A DNA stretch of 64,000 nt from Hemibagrus wyckioides. Lineage: Eukaryota; Chordata; Actinopteri; Siluriformes; Bagridae. The position numbers and the translations under genes are program-made. Location: NCBI RefSeq assembly GCF_019097595.1, contig NC_080716.1, forward strand, positions 9,597,401 through 9,661,400, given 5' to 3'. Of the stretch, positions 46,978-59,153 are shown piece after piece (within the stretch, counting starts at the first letter, position 1; each line of letters begins with the position of its first letter). The notes beneath the pieces are model-generated. The model was given only the letters and a program-made list of their open reading frames with translations. It did no database searches and was not told where the DNA came from.

Positions 46978-49900
46978 ATATATATCTTCATATCTTCTCT
47001 GTACCTGACCACTTCTTACCATCTCTGTGCAGTGCGTCAAAATGTAAAATCATATGTCTGTTAAAATCGTAATCTACAACCATGTTATGGTTGCACAACT
47101 TACAATACATTAATATTACAATAGTAATAAACCCATTACAGCACATATGGAGTGTTTGGTCATTTTCATACCAAGAACATATTTGTAAGTTTCACACTTA
47201 TTTGCATCTTATCCATAACTGCAACTGCAATTTCCTCCACTTTGTAGCTCTAAGAGAGAAGTCCGGTCCTTGTAGAGTCATAAATTAGATTGCTGAGCTA
47301 TCCTTATACACATAATTTTTCCTTCCTTACACTCGTACTCTTCTTTCCTTTCATTATTTTGTTCGTACTCTCCCCCCACTCTTTTGCTTTCTCGTTCCGA
47401 CTGCTCTTCTCATGGGAGAGCTGTCCAGTACGGCTGAATCAATCTGCCGTGCGTGGCTGCCCATCTCTGAGCCCCATATTAAATATCAGAGCTGAGAACT
47501 GGTGAATAGGCAGAGCAAAGCCAGCACAATTGATTTCTCCCATCAGCGCGCTGGAAGCACGTCCTTCCCTCGTGTGTGTGTGTGTGTGTGTGTGGAGAGA
47601 GAATGTTTTTATCTGATGCACATCTTCCGTGACAGTTGCAGAATGCACGTTTAACTATGTTTGCCATTTGGGAAGAGCTGTTGAAGCTTTGCATTTTGGA
47701 GGGAAATTGTATATTATGCATGTTCAATATGACAGACACTATCTGTGGACATGAATGTGTTAGTGAGCATGGTTGAGATCACTGTTCTCCAGTTGTATGT
47801 GGGAGAGAGAGAGAGAGAGGACGAGAGTGAGTGAGTGTGCGTATGTGAGTGGGAGGATGAAGATGGACAGAACACTGTTCCTAAGTGGTGCAGCAGAAGC
47901 GTGACAGCTTAGATTGATTCATCACTTTCTCCACCGAGACCCTTTTGCTCTCTTTCGCACACACAACAGCCAGACGTTTAAGCTAGACCGAGCGTGTGTG
48001 TTTGGGGGGAGCATTAAGTGTTTTATCCTGCTTGAGTATGAATCACTGCAGCTGTTTGAAGTTAAGGCAGAGGAGGAAGCAGAGAGCAGCCCTCCTCCAG
48101 TAACCTTTCTCTATTAGTTTAGCGCATAGCTCCAGACACACACACACGTGTTTATTTAATATCTCCCACAATATTTCTTTATGGCTGCGCCTTGTCCCCA
48201 TCTATCTATCTCTGTGACAGTGAGCATCTCTACACGGTGCTTCCTCAGTCTTGGTGCACCAGCTGTTATACCATATCACATTATGGAAGGCGCAGCACAC
48301 ACAACTCTGTGATGATGATGTCATTAATCAAGCACTGAGAGGTCATAAGAAGGGGGGTGTTCAGCAGAAAGATCAGGGGATGCTTTTGCTTTTACTTTAG
48401 CATGGCTGTAATTGGTGTTTTTGGGTTTGTGATGTATTTCCTAGAGTAATAGAAGCGATTATTCCTAGATTGAGATTTATACGAAACATTGCCTTGATTA
48501 AAGATGAAAGGATAGAGAACGCGTTTCCGAAAACTTTTCTTGCTTTGTTACGAAATTCTCCACATCCTAAGAGCTGGCCTCAAGCCCCGAATTCAAACAT
48601 ATGGGCAAAGCCATGCAATGATGTTATTTCCAATTTCCTAAAGTGAAGGGCCTTAATCTGAGTGCACTTTAAAGATGCCAGACAAGGAGCTGAATGATTC
48701 CACTCCAGCAGAGAACGCAAAAAAAAAAACAATTCCCCTCCCTACACTGTTTGTGAGATGCATGCTTTTCAATCTGCAATGAAAATGAGATTTGTCGAGT
48801 TTAGTTATAGTGATTCATGTGAATGGTTACGAGAGGGAGAGAAGAAGTGTGCCTGGTTTTACATGGTGGGATTGTGTAGTGTGTGTGTGTGTGTGTGTGA
48901 TGATTACGGGTCAGACAGGGATATGTGATGAATTCTGTGCCTGCAGTGTCTCAGATTTATACAACTGGCCTGCTACTGCATTAAATGCAACCGTATTCTT
49001 CTTTCAGGCTTCCAAAGCCTTCAGAAGGTTAGCACCATTTCCCAGTTGTAAGGTGTTGGCATCAGTGGATCTGTTTTAAATCAAGTACCCTGTAAAGTGT
49101 TCAACCGTTTTAGTGAACGAACAGTCCAGGCTTTAGAAGTCAATTTTAGTCTGTTCACAGTTCAAGCACTTCTGAGGGCTAGCATTCAGAACTATATAGA
49201 GTTGACCAGTCTCTGTACATAATTGCTCTACTATTGTAAAGGTAATTCCAATTATGGACATAATCTAAATTCTATCATGTCCTTTTTCATTTGGTCTAAT
49301 TTTGAAGTACATTTGAATACATTTTGATCAGACATGCACGTTGCCATGAGATAAACCGAGGCATGTCTCGCTCTCAGTGCTTCCTGGTATAGGTCCTGGA
49401 TCCCTAGTGACCCCAACCCCACAGGATAAAACAGTACCTGAACATGAACAGATGTATAAATGACTTCAATCATATGTGAATATTACATTTCCTTTATTGC
49501 AAGTTCTAAAGGTACAATTGCTTCCTGTAGATTGAGTTTACCTCTTATTCCCCAAGACATGAACATGATGGTTATACTCTTGTACACCACTGTGGAATAA
49601 ATCTCGTAGGTCTGTGTTAAGTGTATTGTCTGGTAAGTGCCTGTTTAATGTCACCGTTCAGACCCCCTCTTACATTTTGCTTACCTGCAGGGGGCACTTT
49701 TTCCTGCCTCTATGAGTGAGCTCATCCTGACCCGTTTTTCGGGTTTTCGTCTGCACTTAGACTAAAGTTGTGCTCACTGCTCCATCTGCTCCACCTCTCT
49801 GCACATAAAGAAGGATTAAAACCTTTTATTGCCCAGAGGAATTAAATAACTTTTAAAATGTGGTTTTCTATAAATCTCATCTAAATGAATATTCATGGTG

Positions 49901-51550
49901 TTGTGGCCCCGTGTGAGAGGGGTTGTACTTTATTGGGGGGAAAAAGTTCTGCACAGCCGCAGCGATTTACAAAGCTGTTAAGGAAAACAGTGGGCATGGA
50001 GTGCGGCTCATACACAGTCCTCTATCTGCTTTATAAGCAAGCACGCTAATCAAGGCTAAATGCTTTTTTACAAGCTGCCCACCAGTAAGAGGAGATTTTA
50101 AAGCTTTATGGTCCCTGTGCTGATTGTAGGTTAGTGAGTAGCTGACCGCCGGTCTGTCCGGCCTGCCAGATGTACAGCTGGCTCTCCTTGCTCAAGGTCT
50201 TCATACAGCCCTAGTGATTGTTGAGACTGATCTAGGCATGTGTTAATACAATGAACATTTTACAACCTCCCCAGAAAGATATTGTTTTTAAAAGAGCAAG
50301 CTGAGTGATTTGCTTAAGTAGCCACTAAATATGACTGACTGTTAGATAGATAGTTAAATATAACCATTTAACCTTTTATGAATCCACAAACCTGACTGAT
50401 CTATTGATCACAACTATTGATCACACAGCTGATGTATTTGTTAAATACATTTTGTTAAAAGTTACAGGACTTACAGGAGTTTTTCTTGCTGACAAGGATG
50501 CAGTGCTGTTTTCAGGATTGTGCTGTAGGTAGTTATCTTCATCATATTATGGGTCATAGTGGGATGTTTGTTGTTGTATCTTTATTTATCTTACATGGTA
50601 CACACTGGTGTAACGATCACTTTGGTTTTCAAACAATTAACCCAGAAAGCCTCATTAAGGAATCGATTCTAGTTGAGAGATTATTGTTAAGCTGTTTATA
50701 TCACTGTCACCTTAAAACATTTGGCAAGCAGATGTTAACCATGGCATACTGGCCACTTCCACAAACAGACATTTTATTTTTGCATTTTTTTTTTGTTGAT
50801 TTGGTTGAAACCCAGTCTCAAGTGGTGTTGAGGAACCCGATGATTCCTTCCACCTGCATAAGCATCACTCTTTCCATTTAGCCATGTGAAGAGCTGCAGG
50901 CCATAATTGTTCTTTCCGCTCTTACTGCCCCTCACCTGATTTACATCTTGTATACCTTGTTTGTGTGGAAGGTGGACAAGTCCTCACTGAGGGCTGAAGC
51001 AGACACGTAATAAATGGCGCTATTGGAAAAGCGGCAGAACGGAACAGGCACTAATCGGAGGGAGAGTGCCGGGGAGAACGCCAGAGTGATCGATACCGTA
51101 GATCAGCGCTCCATCTGGCTGGAAAATGAGCGGATCACCATAAACATCCCACCAAGCAAGGCGTCGCCCAATCAATGGCACCCATATCGATTTAGTTATT
51201 GCGAGTTCATATGCTACGGACAGTGTTAAATGTACATTCACCAGCCCATGGGCATTCATGAGTAGTTAGGGTTGAGATGGAGGAGGGGTGTTAGTGGATT
51301 AAGACTCTACATAACCATGTGATCATACAGTGACAACTGATACAGACATGATTTAAGGAAATTCTGGAAAATCTGCAAAATGGACATATTTAGAAAATTA
51401 AAATACATTAAAACATTTTTTTTGCTTTAAGTTTTGAAGTGTATTTCCTAGATTTCATGGCTTTAAAGTTTGCTCAGTATTGGATAGTCTTACATGTGTT
51501 TAGTTTGGCAGCTGGATTGACCGCAAGCTTTGTGTTTTTTCTCTCCACAG
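45999..51550 (+). other. rnf220 intron (5.6 kb)
   Basis: Bounded by GTAAGT and TCTCCACAG. It contains the compound GT/TATG/TA repeat at 46881-46974, a GT tract at 47571-47592, and low-repeat blocks near 49880-50220 and 51000-51240 that may be conserved non-coding DNA. No exon was recognised. Confidence 0.85.
46881..46974. repeat. Compound TATG/GT/TA repeat
   Basis: TATG and GT units grade into about 23 perfect TA units. Confidence 0.95.
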
Positions 51551-51659
51551 AATCACAGAGGATTCCACAGGCACCACACTGGAAGCTCTGAAGGCTCGCA
51601 TCCGAGAACTGGAGAAGCAGATCCTTAGAGGAGACAGATACAAGTGTCTGATTTGCATG
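51551..51659 (+). CDS. rnf220: rnf220 coding exon: coiled coil and first RING cysteines
   Basis: One base completes Lys, then 36 codons. Residues 10-26 of the exon (LEALKARIRELEKQIL) form a short heptad-like coiled coil, a likely dimerisation segment just before the RING. The exon ends RGDRYKCLICM, giving the first two zinc ligands (CLIC) of the C3HC4 RING. The acceptor is TTTTCTCTCCACAG and the donor ATG|GTATGA. It ends in phase 0. Confidence 0.96.
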
Positions 51660-52474
51660 GTATGAACACGCTGCATGTTAGACATCACATGGCAAAGCAT
51701 CTATGCCAAAGTGAGAGAGGCATGAAAGCACACTGATAGAGACTGTATTTCCCGATCATAGTTCTTAAAGCTCCATTGACTCCGTAAAAGTCATGTTTAC
51801 AGATATATTGGCAAGATAAAGATTTGTAGCCTCAAAGGTTTGCTGCAGAGCCTGGTAAAATAGATCATACTCTGTGGCACTCTGCTGAGTGTTTTTCGTC
51901 TTTTCTGTCCACATGTATATCCATTTTTATTCTTTCCTGTACGCTTGCGAAGATGGTGCTTCTCCAAACCATCAGGACAGAGTACATATTGATGGGTCTT
52001 AAGCACTTGAGTGGTACTGACATGATTTGCCATCATCTCTGCCCATCACGCATTGTTCTGAATAAGCTGGAGCAATTATGCATTTTCATTCACGCTTTAC
52101 AAGTCTTCAGTCCTCCAGCTGGATTCTTGTATTCTTAATGACTCTCAGTGGTGGTTATCAGTGGAGGTCTACTGCCACCTGCTGCTCAAGTCGACTAAAA
52201 CAGACCTCCCTGCTTGTTCCACCTCTTTGATCACTGTTCAAGTAATTATGGGGTGCGGTTTACTAATATGGAATAAACATGTGTTTAAAGAGCCTTTCTG
52301 ATAATTGTCTGTCCAGACCCTGAATTGCTGCTTGATTCTGTGTCTTTGGGTGGCACATGTGCTTTTTAGAGTACCAGAGTACTAGAATTGTTTCTCTGTA
52401 GATACTAATGTTTTCAATTAGTATAAATAAAAATAGATTTTACAGGATCTTTTTTTTTTTTTTTTTTTTTGCAG
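51660..52474 (+). other. rnf220 intron within the RING (0.8 kb)
   Basis: Bounded by GTATGA and T(20)GCAG. It splits the RING after CLICM. Nothing else was recognised. Confidence 0.9.
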
Positions 52475-52549
52475 GATTCCTACACAGCGCCCCTCACCTC
52501 CATCCAGTGTTGGCATGTCCACTGTGAAGAATGCTGGCTTAGGACTCTG
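52475..52549 (+). CDS. rnf220: rnf220 coding exon: central RING
   Basis: Exactly 25 codons: DSYTAPLTSIQCWHVHCEEC and then WLRTL. It carries the middle zinc ligands of the RING, C-x-H-x2-C-x2-C (CWHVHCEEC), together with the conserved Trp after the last Cys that normally contacts the E2 enzyme. The acceptor is preceded by a roughly 20-nt pure T run and GCAG; the donor is CTG|GTGAGA. Both ends are phase 0. Confidence 0.97.
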
Positions 52550-54238
52550 GTGAGAATCTCTAGCCTTGTAATACACTTCTTGTTACCCAGTAGCACACAT
52601 CATAGCTGTAACCTAGACCCTTCCATTGCCTTTGGTTCCACTTTCAGATTAAGAAAATGAATAGTGAACAGTCACTGAATAATGTTGCTGGTTGTCTGAT
52701 TGATGGAACTCATTAATTTGTACACACACACACATGCACACACATCTCTCCAGTGCTTTCAGCAGCTCCCCTCATGAGTCCATCAGCGTGTTCCACTGCT
52801 ACACCAGGAAGCAATTAATAAATGCTTCCCAGCCACAGCCTTTTTTCCAATACACATTGTATTAAATCAGCCCTTTCTCCTGCCTGCTTTCCTCACAAGG
52901 CCCTCTGTGTCCACCACACTGATGAAGGCAAAGAGTGAGGGATCAGAGAAGTGTGTGCGCGGTGAGCCCACTCTGCCACAGAGGCTTGTTACTAATGCAG
53001 GCATTAAAACCGCTGCCTTAAGGCTGCAATAAAAGGCAGCACGCTGGGGCTCCTTGCGTCTCGATCAAAGTAAATGTGTATAATTTGGTTACAGACAGGG
53101 CTAACCGAGGAGCCCACGCCTCACACACACACTCGTTAAATACAGGTAACCCCTGCCTAGCTAGAACAAAGGAACCAAATTAAACATGCAGTACCCTGTG
53201 GTTCTGGGGGATGTGGACGAATCAGGTTTATACTGGAACTGCTATCAAGAAGGAGGTCTTTGACTGTGGCGCTGTTGCTGTGGTTGGAGTACAAGTACCC
53301 TGGCTTTGTAACAGCTGATGACAGCACTCCATAATTGGACTATATAAAGTGGAACGAGTGCCAGCGCTTTTGGTGGAAAGTACAAAACTGCATTTTTAGT
53401 TGAAAGACGAAGAAACCAGGTGAGGTGTTGGATAGAGTATGGATGTTTTTGCCATACACAGAGAAGTAGGTCCTTTTTACACACTTGAAAGTCATCGGGA
53501 GCGTGACGCTCGTGAGATGGCATGCACTGCTTCCAGACACCTGTGTTTGCTCACAGCAGTGTGTTCTCTCGCCTGGGCTAGAACTCTGCGCAGCTTCTTC
53601 TCATCTGATCTTGTCTGTCCACTGCAGAAATGTTAAACCTCTGGCTGTGACACAGATGTGTGAAGTCTTTGTATGGATGCTAGAAGTAGTGGTGTAGAGA
53701 TTATAGAAATTCCTCACTCTTACGCTAGTGTGTGCACATCCGTCTCCCTCGCCTGTTCCCGGTTTTGTAAAATGATGGCACAAAACAACACTAGGCTGTC
53801 TCATGTTTCGTCTGTGGCAATCTAGCACTTTACCTCGGCTGGTCTTCATAAGGCATACTGACTGTGTGTCTGTGTGTTGTTTAAACTTGACTCATGCAGT
53901 CTTTATTAGTGCTGGAGACTTTGTGTGTTGTAGGGTTTTTTTTGGGGGGCGGGGGGAGGGCTGGGAATGCTTAACTGAAGTAGGTGATATCCCCCTGCTG
54001 TGTTTCCTTTACTGCCTGATGTGTAATGGGTGAGATTCAGAGTGCTTGGTGACATGAGTGTATGTGCACTTTGTAGCAACATGGGTTGTCTTTTAGGAGG
54101 GCTTCTTATATTGTAAAGAAAGTCTGGATTTCCTCTCCATTTCTTCAACCTTCACATCATTATACCATTTAATATTTATTCAGCCGTCTCATTTAGACAA
54201 ACAACTGACCGTTTTCTCTACTTTTTTCTCTTTAACAG
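52550..54238 (+). other. rnf220 last intron (1.7 kb)
   Basis: Bounded by GTGAGA and CTTTAACAG. It holds short AC tracts and a G-run cluster at 53943-53966. No exon was recognised. Confidence 0.9.
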
Positions 54239-54310
54239 GGAAATAAGAAACTGTGTCCACAGTGCAACACGATCACATCACCAGGAGACCTCCGACGCGT
54301 GTACTTGTGA
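54239..54310 (+). CDS. rnf220: rnf220 last coding exon: RING end and stop
   Basis: 23 codons plus TGA at 54308-54310. It encodes GNKKLCPQCNTITSPGDL and then RRVYL. CPQC supplies the last two zinc ligands, completing a C3HC4 RING at the extreme C-terminus as in all RNF220 proteins. The acceptor is TTTTTTCTCTTTAACAG. The 3' UTR begins at 54311. Confidence 0.97.
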   Translation, partial: GNKKLCPQCNTITSPGDLRRVYL

Positions 54311-55790
54311 ACAAGTCACCATCAGTGTCCAGATTCTTCCCCCTTTTTCCTTTTTTGTCTATTCTGTTCCGGTGGATTTAAGTTTCCTCTTCCAGACTGA
54401 GAGTCTTGTGCCGATATTAACAAGGAGCTTCTGATGTAGCAGCAAACTGCACAGGGACTTGTAAGGACTATGTATAGACTCAGTATTTCCCTGTGAGTGA
54501 GAAGCTCCTCCCACTTCTTGCCCAGCCTCTGACTCTGCCCCCTTGTGGTGCTCCATGTTACGGTGCAGGTCCATAACGCTGCCGCCCGCTTCCCCGCTTC
54601 GCTTTGACACACACCCTCTGTCTGCTACGATGGAGTGTGTGTTCGTGTGTGTCTGTGTGTGCATGTTGGTGGGATCTCTCTCAGCAAGGTCACTGAGCTT
54701 GTCTTCAGCTGGGAGCTTCAGCCCCTCCATCCCGGCAGGGACAAAAAAAACAAAAAAAAAAAACATCAACAAAAAAACAAAACGAAAGAAACTGATGATA
54801 GTTTAGCCTTCACCCTTCTGTCCCTTCCATCCTTTTCTTCAAACTGTCATTGTGTTTTTTCTCCCACTCTGCCAACAACCCCCCCCCAATTTTCACTTCT
54901 TTTGTGGTGTTCTAGTGATGTCAACCAAATTCAATGAATCAGTGCAAGCACATGTATTATAGTCTTGTATGTTTACGGTGTTGTGAGTAAATGACATAGA
55001 GAACACACTTGTATACACATGCATAACATGCGCACACACTCAAAAAAAAATGACACACAAGTATATATTGCAGTTTTAGTTGGGGCCGGGGGTCGGGTGG
55101 GTGGGTGAGGGAGGGGCTGATGTTTCAATCTTTGTGGAAAAAGAAATCCCTCTGTATTTTTAAACGGATGTTGTTGTCTTGAGGTTGAAGTTGTATTTCA
55201 TTGTACAGGAAGAAATTTAATAATATTAATAATGAAGTACTCAAACTAGGCTTTAAAGGTTTAGGCTGTACATTTTTGTTTTTCCAACTCTGATATACGG
55301 TATATACTGTAGATTCAAATCTAAAGCAAGCGAGCTCATCTTTATTTTTTCTTTCTCTTTTTCTTTTTTTAAATATCGGAAAGACTGATTTTAAACTGTT
55401 AACCACCCTGATGATCCTTTCAAGTGACAACGGAAATTGAGGATTAAACAACTTTGATCATTGTCATTTGGCGTAAGTTTGCTGCAAGCAGATATCTGCG
55501 AAAGGGTGTGATTCTGTTCTTCCTTTCCAAGATGGGTTATAAAACAGGTTCAGTCATATTCAGCCCTCTAATGGAAGACAACGATGCTTTTCCTTTCTTC
55601 CTACAAGAAGGATCAGATAGGATTGGATGATTGGAAGATGGCTTGGTGCCTCCGCTCTCTCCAGGAGTGAGATGGTGTACTTTTGTATTTGTACAACTAT
55701 ATATTGTGACTTTTCTTTTCTGTATTGATGTAAACAAGGGGTGGAAAAAGGATTCAAGAAAAGAAAGCAAATTGCTGATCCCAGTCCCAC

Positions 55791-55796
55791 AATAAA
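55791..55796 (+). promoter_or_regulatory. Candidate poly(A) signal AATAAA (proximal)
   Basis: A canonical AATAAA in the rnf220 3' UTR, followed within 35 nt by T-rich sequence (TTTCTTTCTTTC). It would give a roughly 1.5 kb 3' UTR. Confidence 0.45.
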
Positions 55797-55902
55797 TGGT
55801 CAAATGTTGCTTTTCTTTCTTTCTTTCTTTCTTTTTTTTTTAAATTTTCTATTATTATTTGCACCATTAGCGAGATTAATGGCTGTCTCCTTCAATTCTG
55901 TA

Positions 55903-55908
55903 AATAAA
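55903..55908 (+). promoter_or_regulatory. Candidate poly(A) signal AATAAA (middle)
   Basis: A canonical AATAAA within TGTAAATAAACC. The sequence also contains a Pumilio-like TGTAAATA core overlapping the signal. Downstream sequence is only moderately T-rich. Confidence 0.45.
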
Positions 55909-56176
55909 CCAGTTTTCGAATTTTCAACACTTGGAGTTGCCAAGCTTCATAGAAGACAAGAGGCTGTCCATATCAGTTTAAATGTATGAGATTATCAATC
56001 AGAGATGATAAGCCCTTTTTAAATTTCTTGTTTGGAGAAAAAAAGGTTCTGTCCCAGTGATGATGATGATAAAAAAAAATAATTTGCACAAGACAATTGT
56101 GTGAGCTGATTGTGTCCTTGTATAATTCTTGGAAATGGTACGTGTCTTACCCGTTTGTAAACTTCATTTGACAGTA

Positions 56177-56182
56177 ATTAAA
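56177..56182 (+). promoter_or_regulatory. Candidate poly(A) signal ATTAAA (distal)
   Basis: ATTAAA followed about 25-35 nt later by the GT-rich TGTCCTGTGCTGG, a good downstream element. This is my preferred end of the longest transcript. Confidence 0.5.
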
Positions 56183-56399
56183 TGATTGTACATCTGAAAC
56201 AATTGTCCTGTGCTGGCCTCCTTCCCAGTTTTACTGGTTGCTAATGTTTTCACCCAAACTGAGCCAAGCACCTGGACAAACTCTTGTTCTTTTAGAAGTA
56301 TCTGTTTCATTTGTGTTCAGATTTTCAAAAAGGTGCTAAAAATGGTGTTAATTCTAATTAATGATCATTTATTAGCCAGACAGTGCATGGTGGTACATC

Positions 56400-56610
56400 A
56401 GGTTGTGTTCCAGTTTCACATCTCCAATGACCGTGGTTCAGTTCTGAGCAGTGTGGAGTTCTCCGCAGTCCAGGTTTCTTCTCAATTCACGAAAACATCC
56501 TGGCTTTGCTAGGCTAAATTGTCTCTAGGTGAGAATGAGTGTGTGAACATCTGTGCAGGTTCATGATTGACAGCAACCCTGACCAGGGCTAACTTAAATA
56601 TGTATAAATA
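56400..56610. repeat. Diverged teleost interspersed repeat
   Basis: CAGTGTGGAGTTCTCCGCAG, then CTAAATTGTCTCTAGGTGAG and AATGAGTGTGTGAACATCTG follow the order of a very common fish repeat whose consensus has GTGTGGAGTTTGCATGTTCT and CTAAATTGCCCGTAGGTGTG. The copy is degraded. Confidence 0.6.
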
Positions 56611-59153
56611 GTTGCCGAGATGCAAGAAGATTTTAAAACACACTCTAGGCACTAAATGTGTGATATCACTAACAAAAAAGTGCAGCATATCTAACCTGCA
56701 AGCCATTTCTCCATGCTTCTATTCTTGGACATCCAAGTCCAAGCGTCCACTTCTTCATTTACTTCCTCCGCTGTTATATCTATAATCTAATACTTCTCAA
56801 ACAGTGTTAAAGAAACAATAAGACCAGCAGTAAATCAAGCTCAACTTTAAGCAAACTGTCTGCAGCACAAATACCTCTGCTGTTCTGACAGATCAACTGA
56901 ATACTTTATTATCCTCTCCATCTTTTCCTCCCAATGTTCTAAGCGACAAAAGGTCAATTTGGTTAGCATTGACCTGTGGATGCTCTCTGGCAAGCATTGG
57001 GAGATGTAGCGGTTACACCAGCGCGAAGTGGGATCAGCTGGCGTTAATGTATCAGGCATGCTTGTGGGTGAATGTAGGAAGGCTTGCGTCATCCTAACCT
57101 CTCGACCAACCAGCCTAGACCTCAAAGTGTGGTGGTCCAGACAGATCCATAGAGTACATTAAGCGCGGCTGTGGGTCCGCTCTCGGGTTACCAGACGCCC
57201 GAGAGGCGCTGGATCCAAGAGGAGGTCCTGCTGAGTGCAAGCTGATCTATAGAAATCGCTTTTGGAGGTCAAAGTCTTCTCTGGCTGGGGAAGGGAAAGT
57301 GCGAGGGTGTTATTGCTAGTTTACAAACATCTCTATGGGTGGATCGATAGGACAGGCCTCCTCTGGTGCACTGGGTAATTCCTCGATCGTTCCGGCTATC
57401 TGAACTGATGGTAATTTACACCTACATGGGGGAATTTGACTTGCTCTTACTCCACTTTTCCACTCTGACTCCAGTGTCCACTTCCTTCTCCTCACCTCAG
57501 TTTGAAGTGCTACTACAACTCATTCAATTAGGAAGCTCTCCCTTCTCAGCCTCTTTGCATGATCGATTCGGTTGAGGCGCTTAATAGAAAAGGAGCTTTG
57601 CTGTTTAAAGGCGAGTTAAACTCACCTCTATGGTGTTTTGCAGCCACTGGAGTATATAGTGAAATGTATTTCTTCACACATTATGACATTTTAAGTCTGT
57701 GCATTAATATGTATGCTTTTGTCTACAAGTAAGTAAAACATTTTGCTGTTCAGTACAGATTTGTGCGTTATTGTGAATTTTTACTGAGTATTCTAGCATT
57801 TCATGGAACATTTCTAGAGGAACGAGAGTGGTAAAGCTGTCAGTGTTTTGCAAGCCTCCTTCTGTAGCTAATCTCATGATTACAGCCTTGCTAAATTGCT
57901 TTCATATCCACCAATGCTTAATGACATTATAATCACACAATGGCACTGGGAGGATTTTGCTCTTCAGTAACAATAACAAGGTGTAGTAAAATTGTGTGTT
58001 TATGCAAGTGTTTGTGTGTGTGTGTCTGTGTGCATGTGTGTGTGTGCATGATCACTGGATTTCTACCTCTCTGTGAGTGATGAGATATTATCTGTGAGAC
58101 GCTTGTAAGGCATAGTAGTCTTTTCTTCTTTTCCAGTAATCCCCAACTGAAATCTATTCATTTCAACAAGCGATCAAATATTAATATCCACTTTCTCAAA
58201 CGCTATCAGTACCAAAACAACTATTTGGATTTATATTTTTCTTATACTCTGATTGACTTCATCCAATCACATCACACTCCGGATACAAGAGTGAACCTGA
58301 ATCAATACTTCATTAAGTAAGGAGTAAAACCCAACAAGTGTATGCTGTTACTACCAAAATGGATTATTTTCCTATAAAGGGAGAAGCTAAAATGGAAGGC
58401 TAAGTGTAAAATATTTCAAATCGCGTAATAAATAAATCAAATATAGTGTACTTCCACCTTTGGCGGGTTACAAGGGCTAGGTAGCTGTTTCATATAGAAG
58501 ATAATGGTGAGTTTAAATTGATCAAAAAAAGGGACTATATTAATGACTTGAGTGTAGTTTGGGAAGCGTGAGCATAGATGTAACATCCAAAATCCAGCAC
58601 AGGTAGAACCACTGTTGAAGGAAAAACATACCTTATTGTTTATACAGAAATTCAGTTCTGGATGGTTAAGGGAAGACTAAAAGGAGTCAGAAACTGACTG
58701 TAGAGACATAACAGTGTGATCTAGTATCAATTCAGCCGACTACACAATTGTATCATTTAGCATAAAAGTGAAAACCTGAGTGATCTGTAATACTGCTAGC
58801 GGTCAGAGGATTGATGAGGTGAATAACAACTGGCTTAAGATAAACCATTACAGATGATATGGATTGTTGTGTGATTTGAAACCATCCATCCCAGTAAGAA
58901 CTTATCCAAACCCATAAGAGACAAATTGTCCATTCAAGCCAACAAGCATGAAATGTTTTTGAGAGGTGAAGAAAGAGTGCTGTGGTCTGCTGGGGCTGAA
59001 GAATTTTTATACAGGTGATGACAGCACGTAACTGTGAAATAACTAAGACGCTAATATTTTAGCTAACGAAGCTAAGGGAGCTTAGAAATGAGGGGAGAGT
59101 AATCATTTCATCACCACCTTAATGGAGTAGCATGATGAGTAGTTTTCTTCTTC

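Larger units (their letters stand above)
25993..56200 (+). other. rnf220: rnf220 gene, 3' portion (E3 ubiquitin ligase RNF220)
   Basis: The joined exons encode the C-terminal two thirds of RNF220, recognised from its characteristic blocks: SLYDSQAPICPICQ, IKREGESP, TFLRVRANRQTRLNARIGK, EEYEWCGQKRIRA, DLDVDGDDTLEYGK, RITPEFSKWASD and the C-terminal RING. The family is known as a nuclear and cytoplasmic RING E3 ligase acting on Sin3B, in beta-catenin stabilisation and, with ZC4H2, in Shh/Gli signalling of the ventral neural tube. Coding runs over 25993-54310 with GT-AG borders and conserved phase at each junction. The N-terminal exon (about 230 residues, judging from the mammalian protein) lies upstream of the window. 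The 3' end is set at about 56200 from the last good poly(A) signal. Identity is very secure; which teleost paralogue it is remains open. Confidence 0.96.
54311..56200 (+). other. rnf220: rnf220 3' UTR
   Basis: Non-coding sequence after the stop. It includes poly-A and poly-C rich patches, a G-run cluster at 55082-55117, AT-rich stretches and three candidate poly(A) signals. The true end is inferred. I place it near 56200 because ATTAAA at 56177 is followed by a GT-rich element (TGTCCTGTGCTGG) and AATAAA signals lie further upstream. Confidence 0.7.

Noticed and set aside
50486..50881. 131-codon open frame
   Set aside because: No family resemblance and no splice sites in phase; taken as chance in AT-rich intron.
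51014..51229. 71-codon open frame close to the coiled-coil exon
   Set aside because: The borders do not fit the phase of flanking exons. The sequence looks more like a conserved non-coding block.
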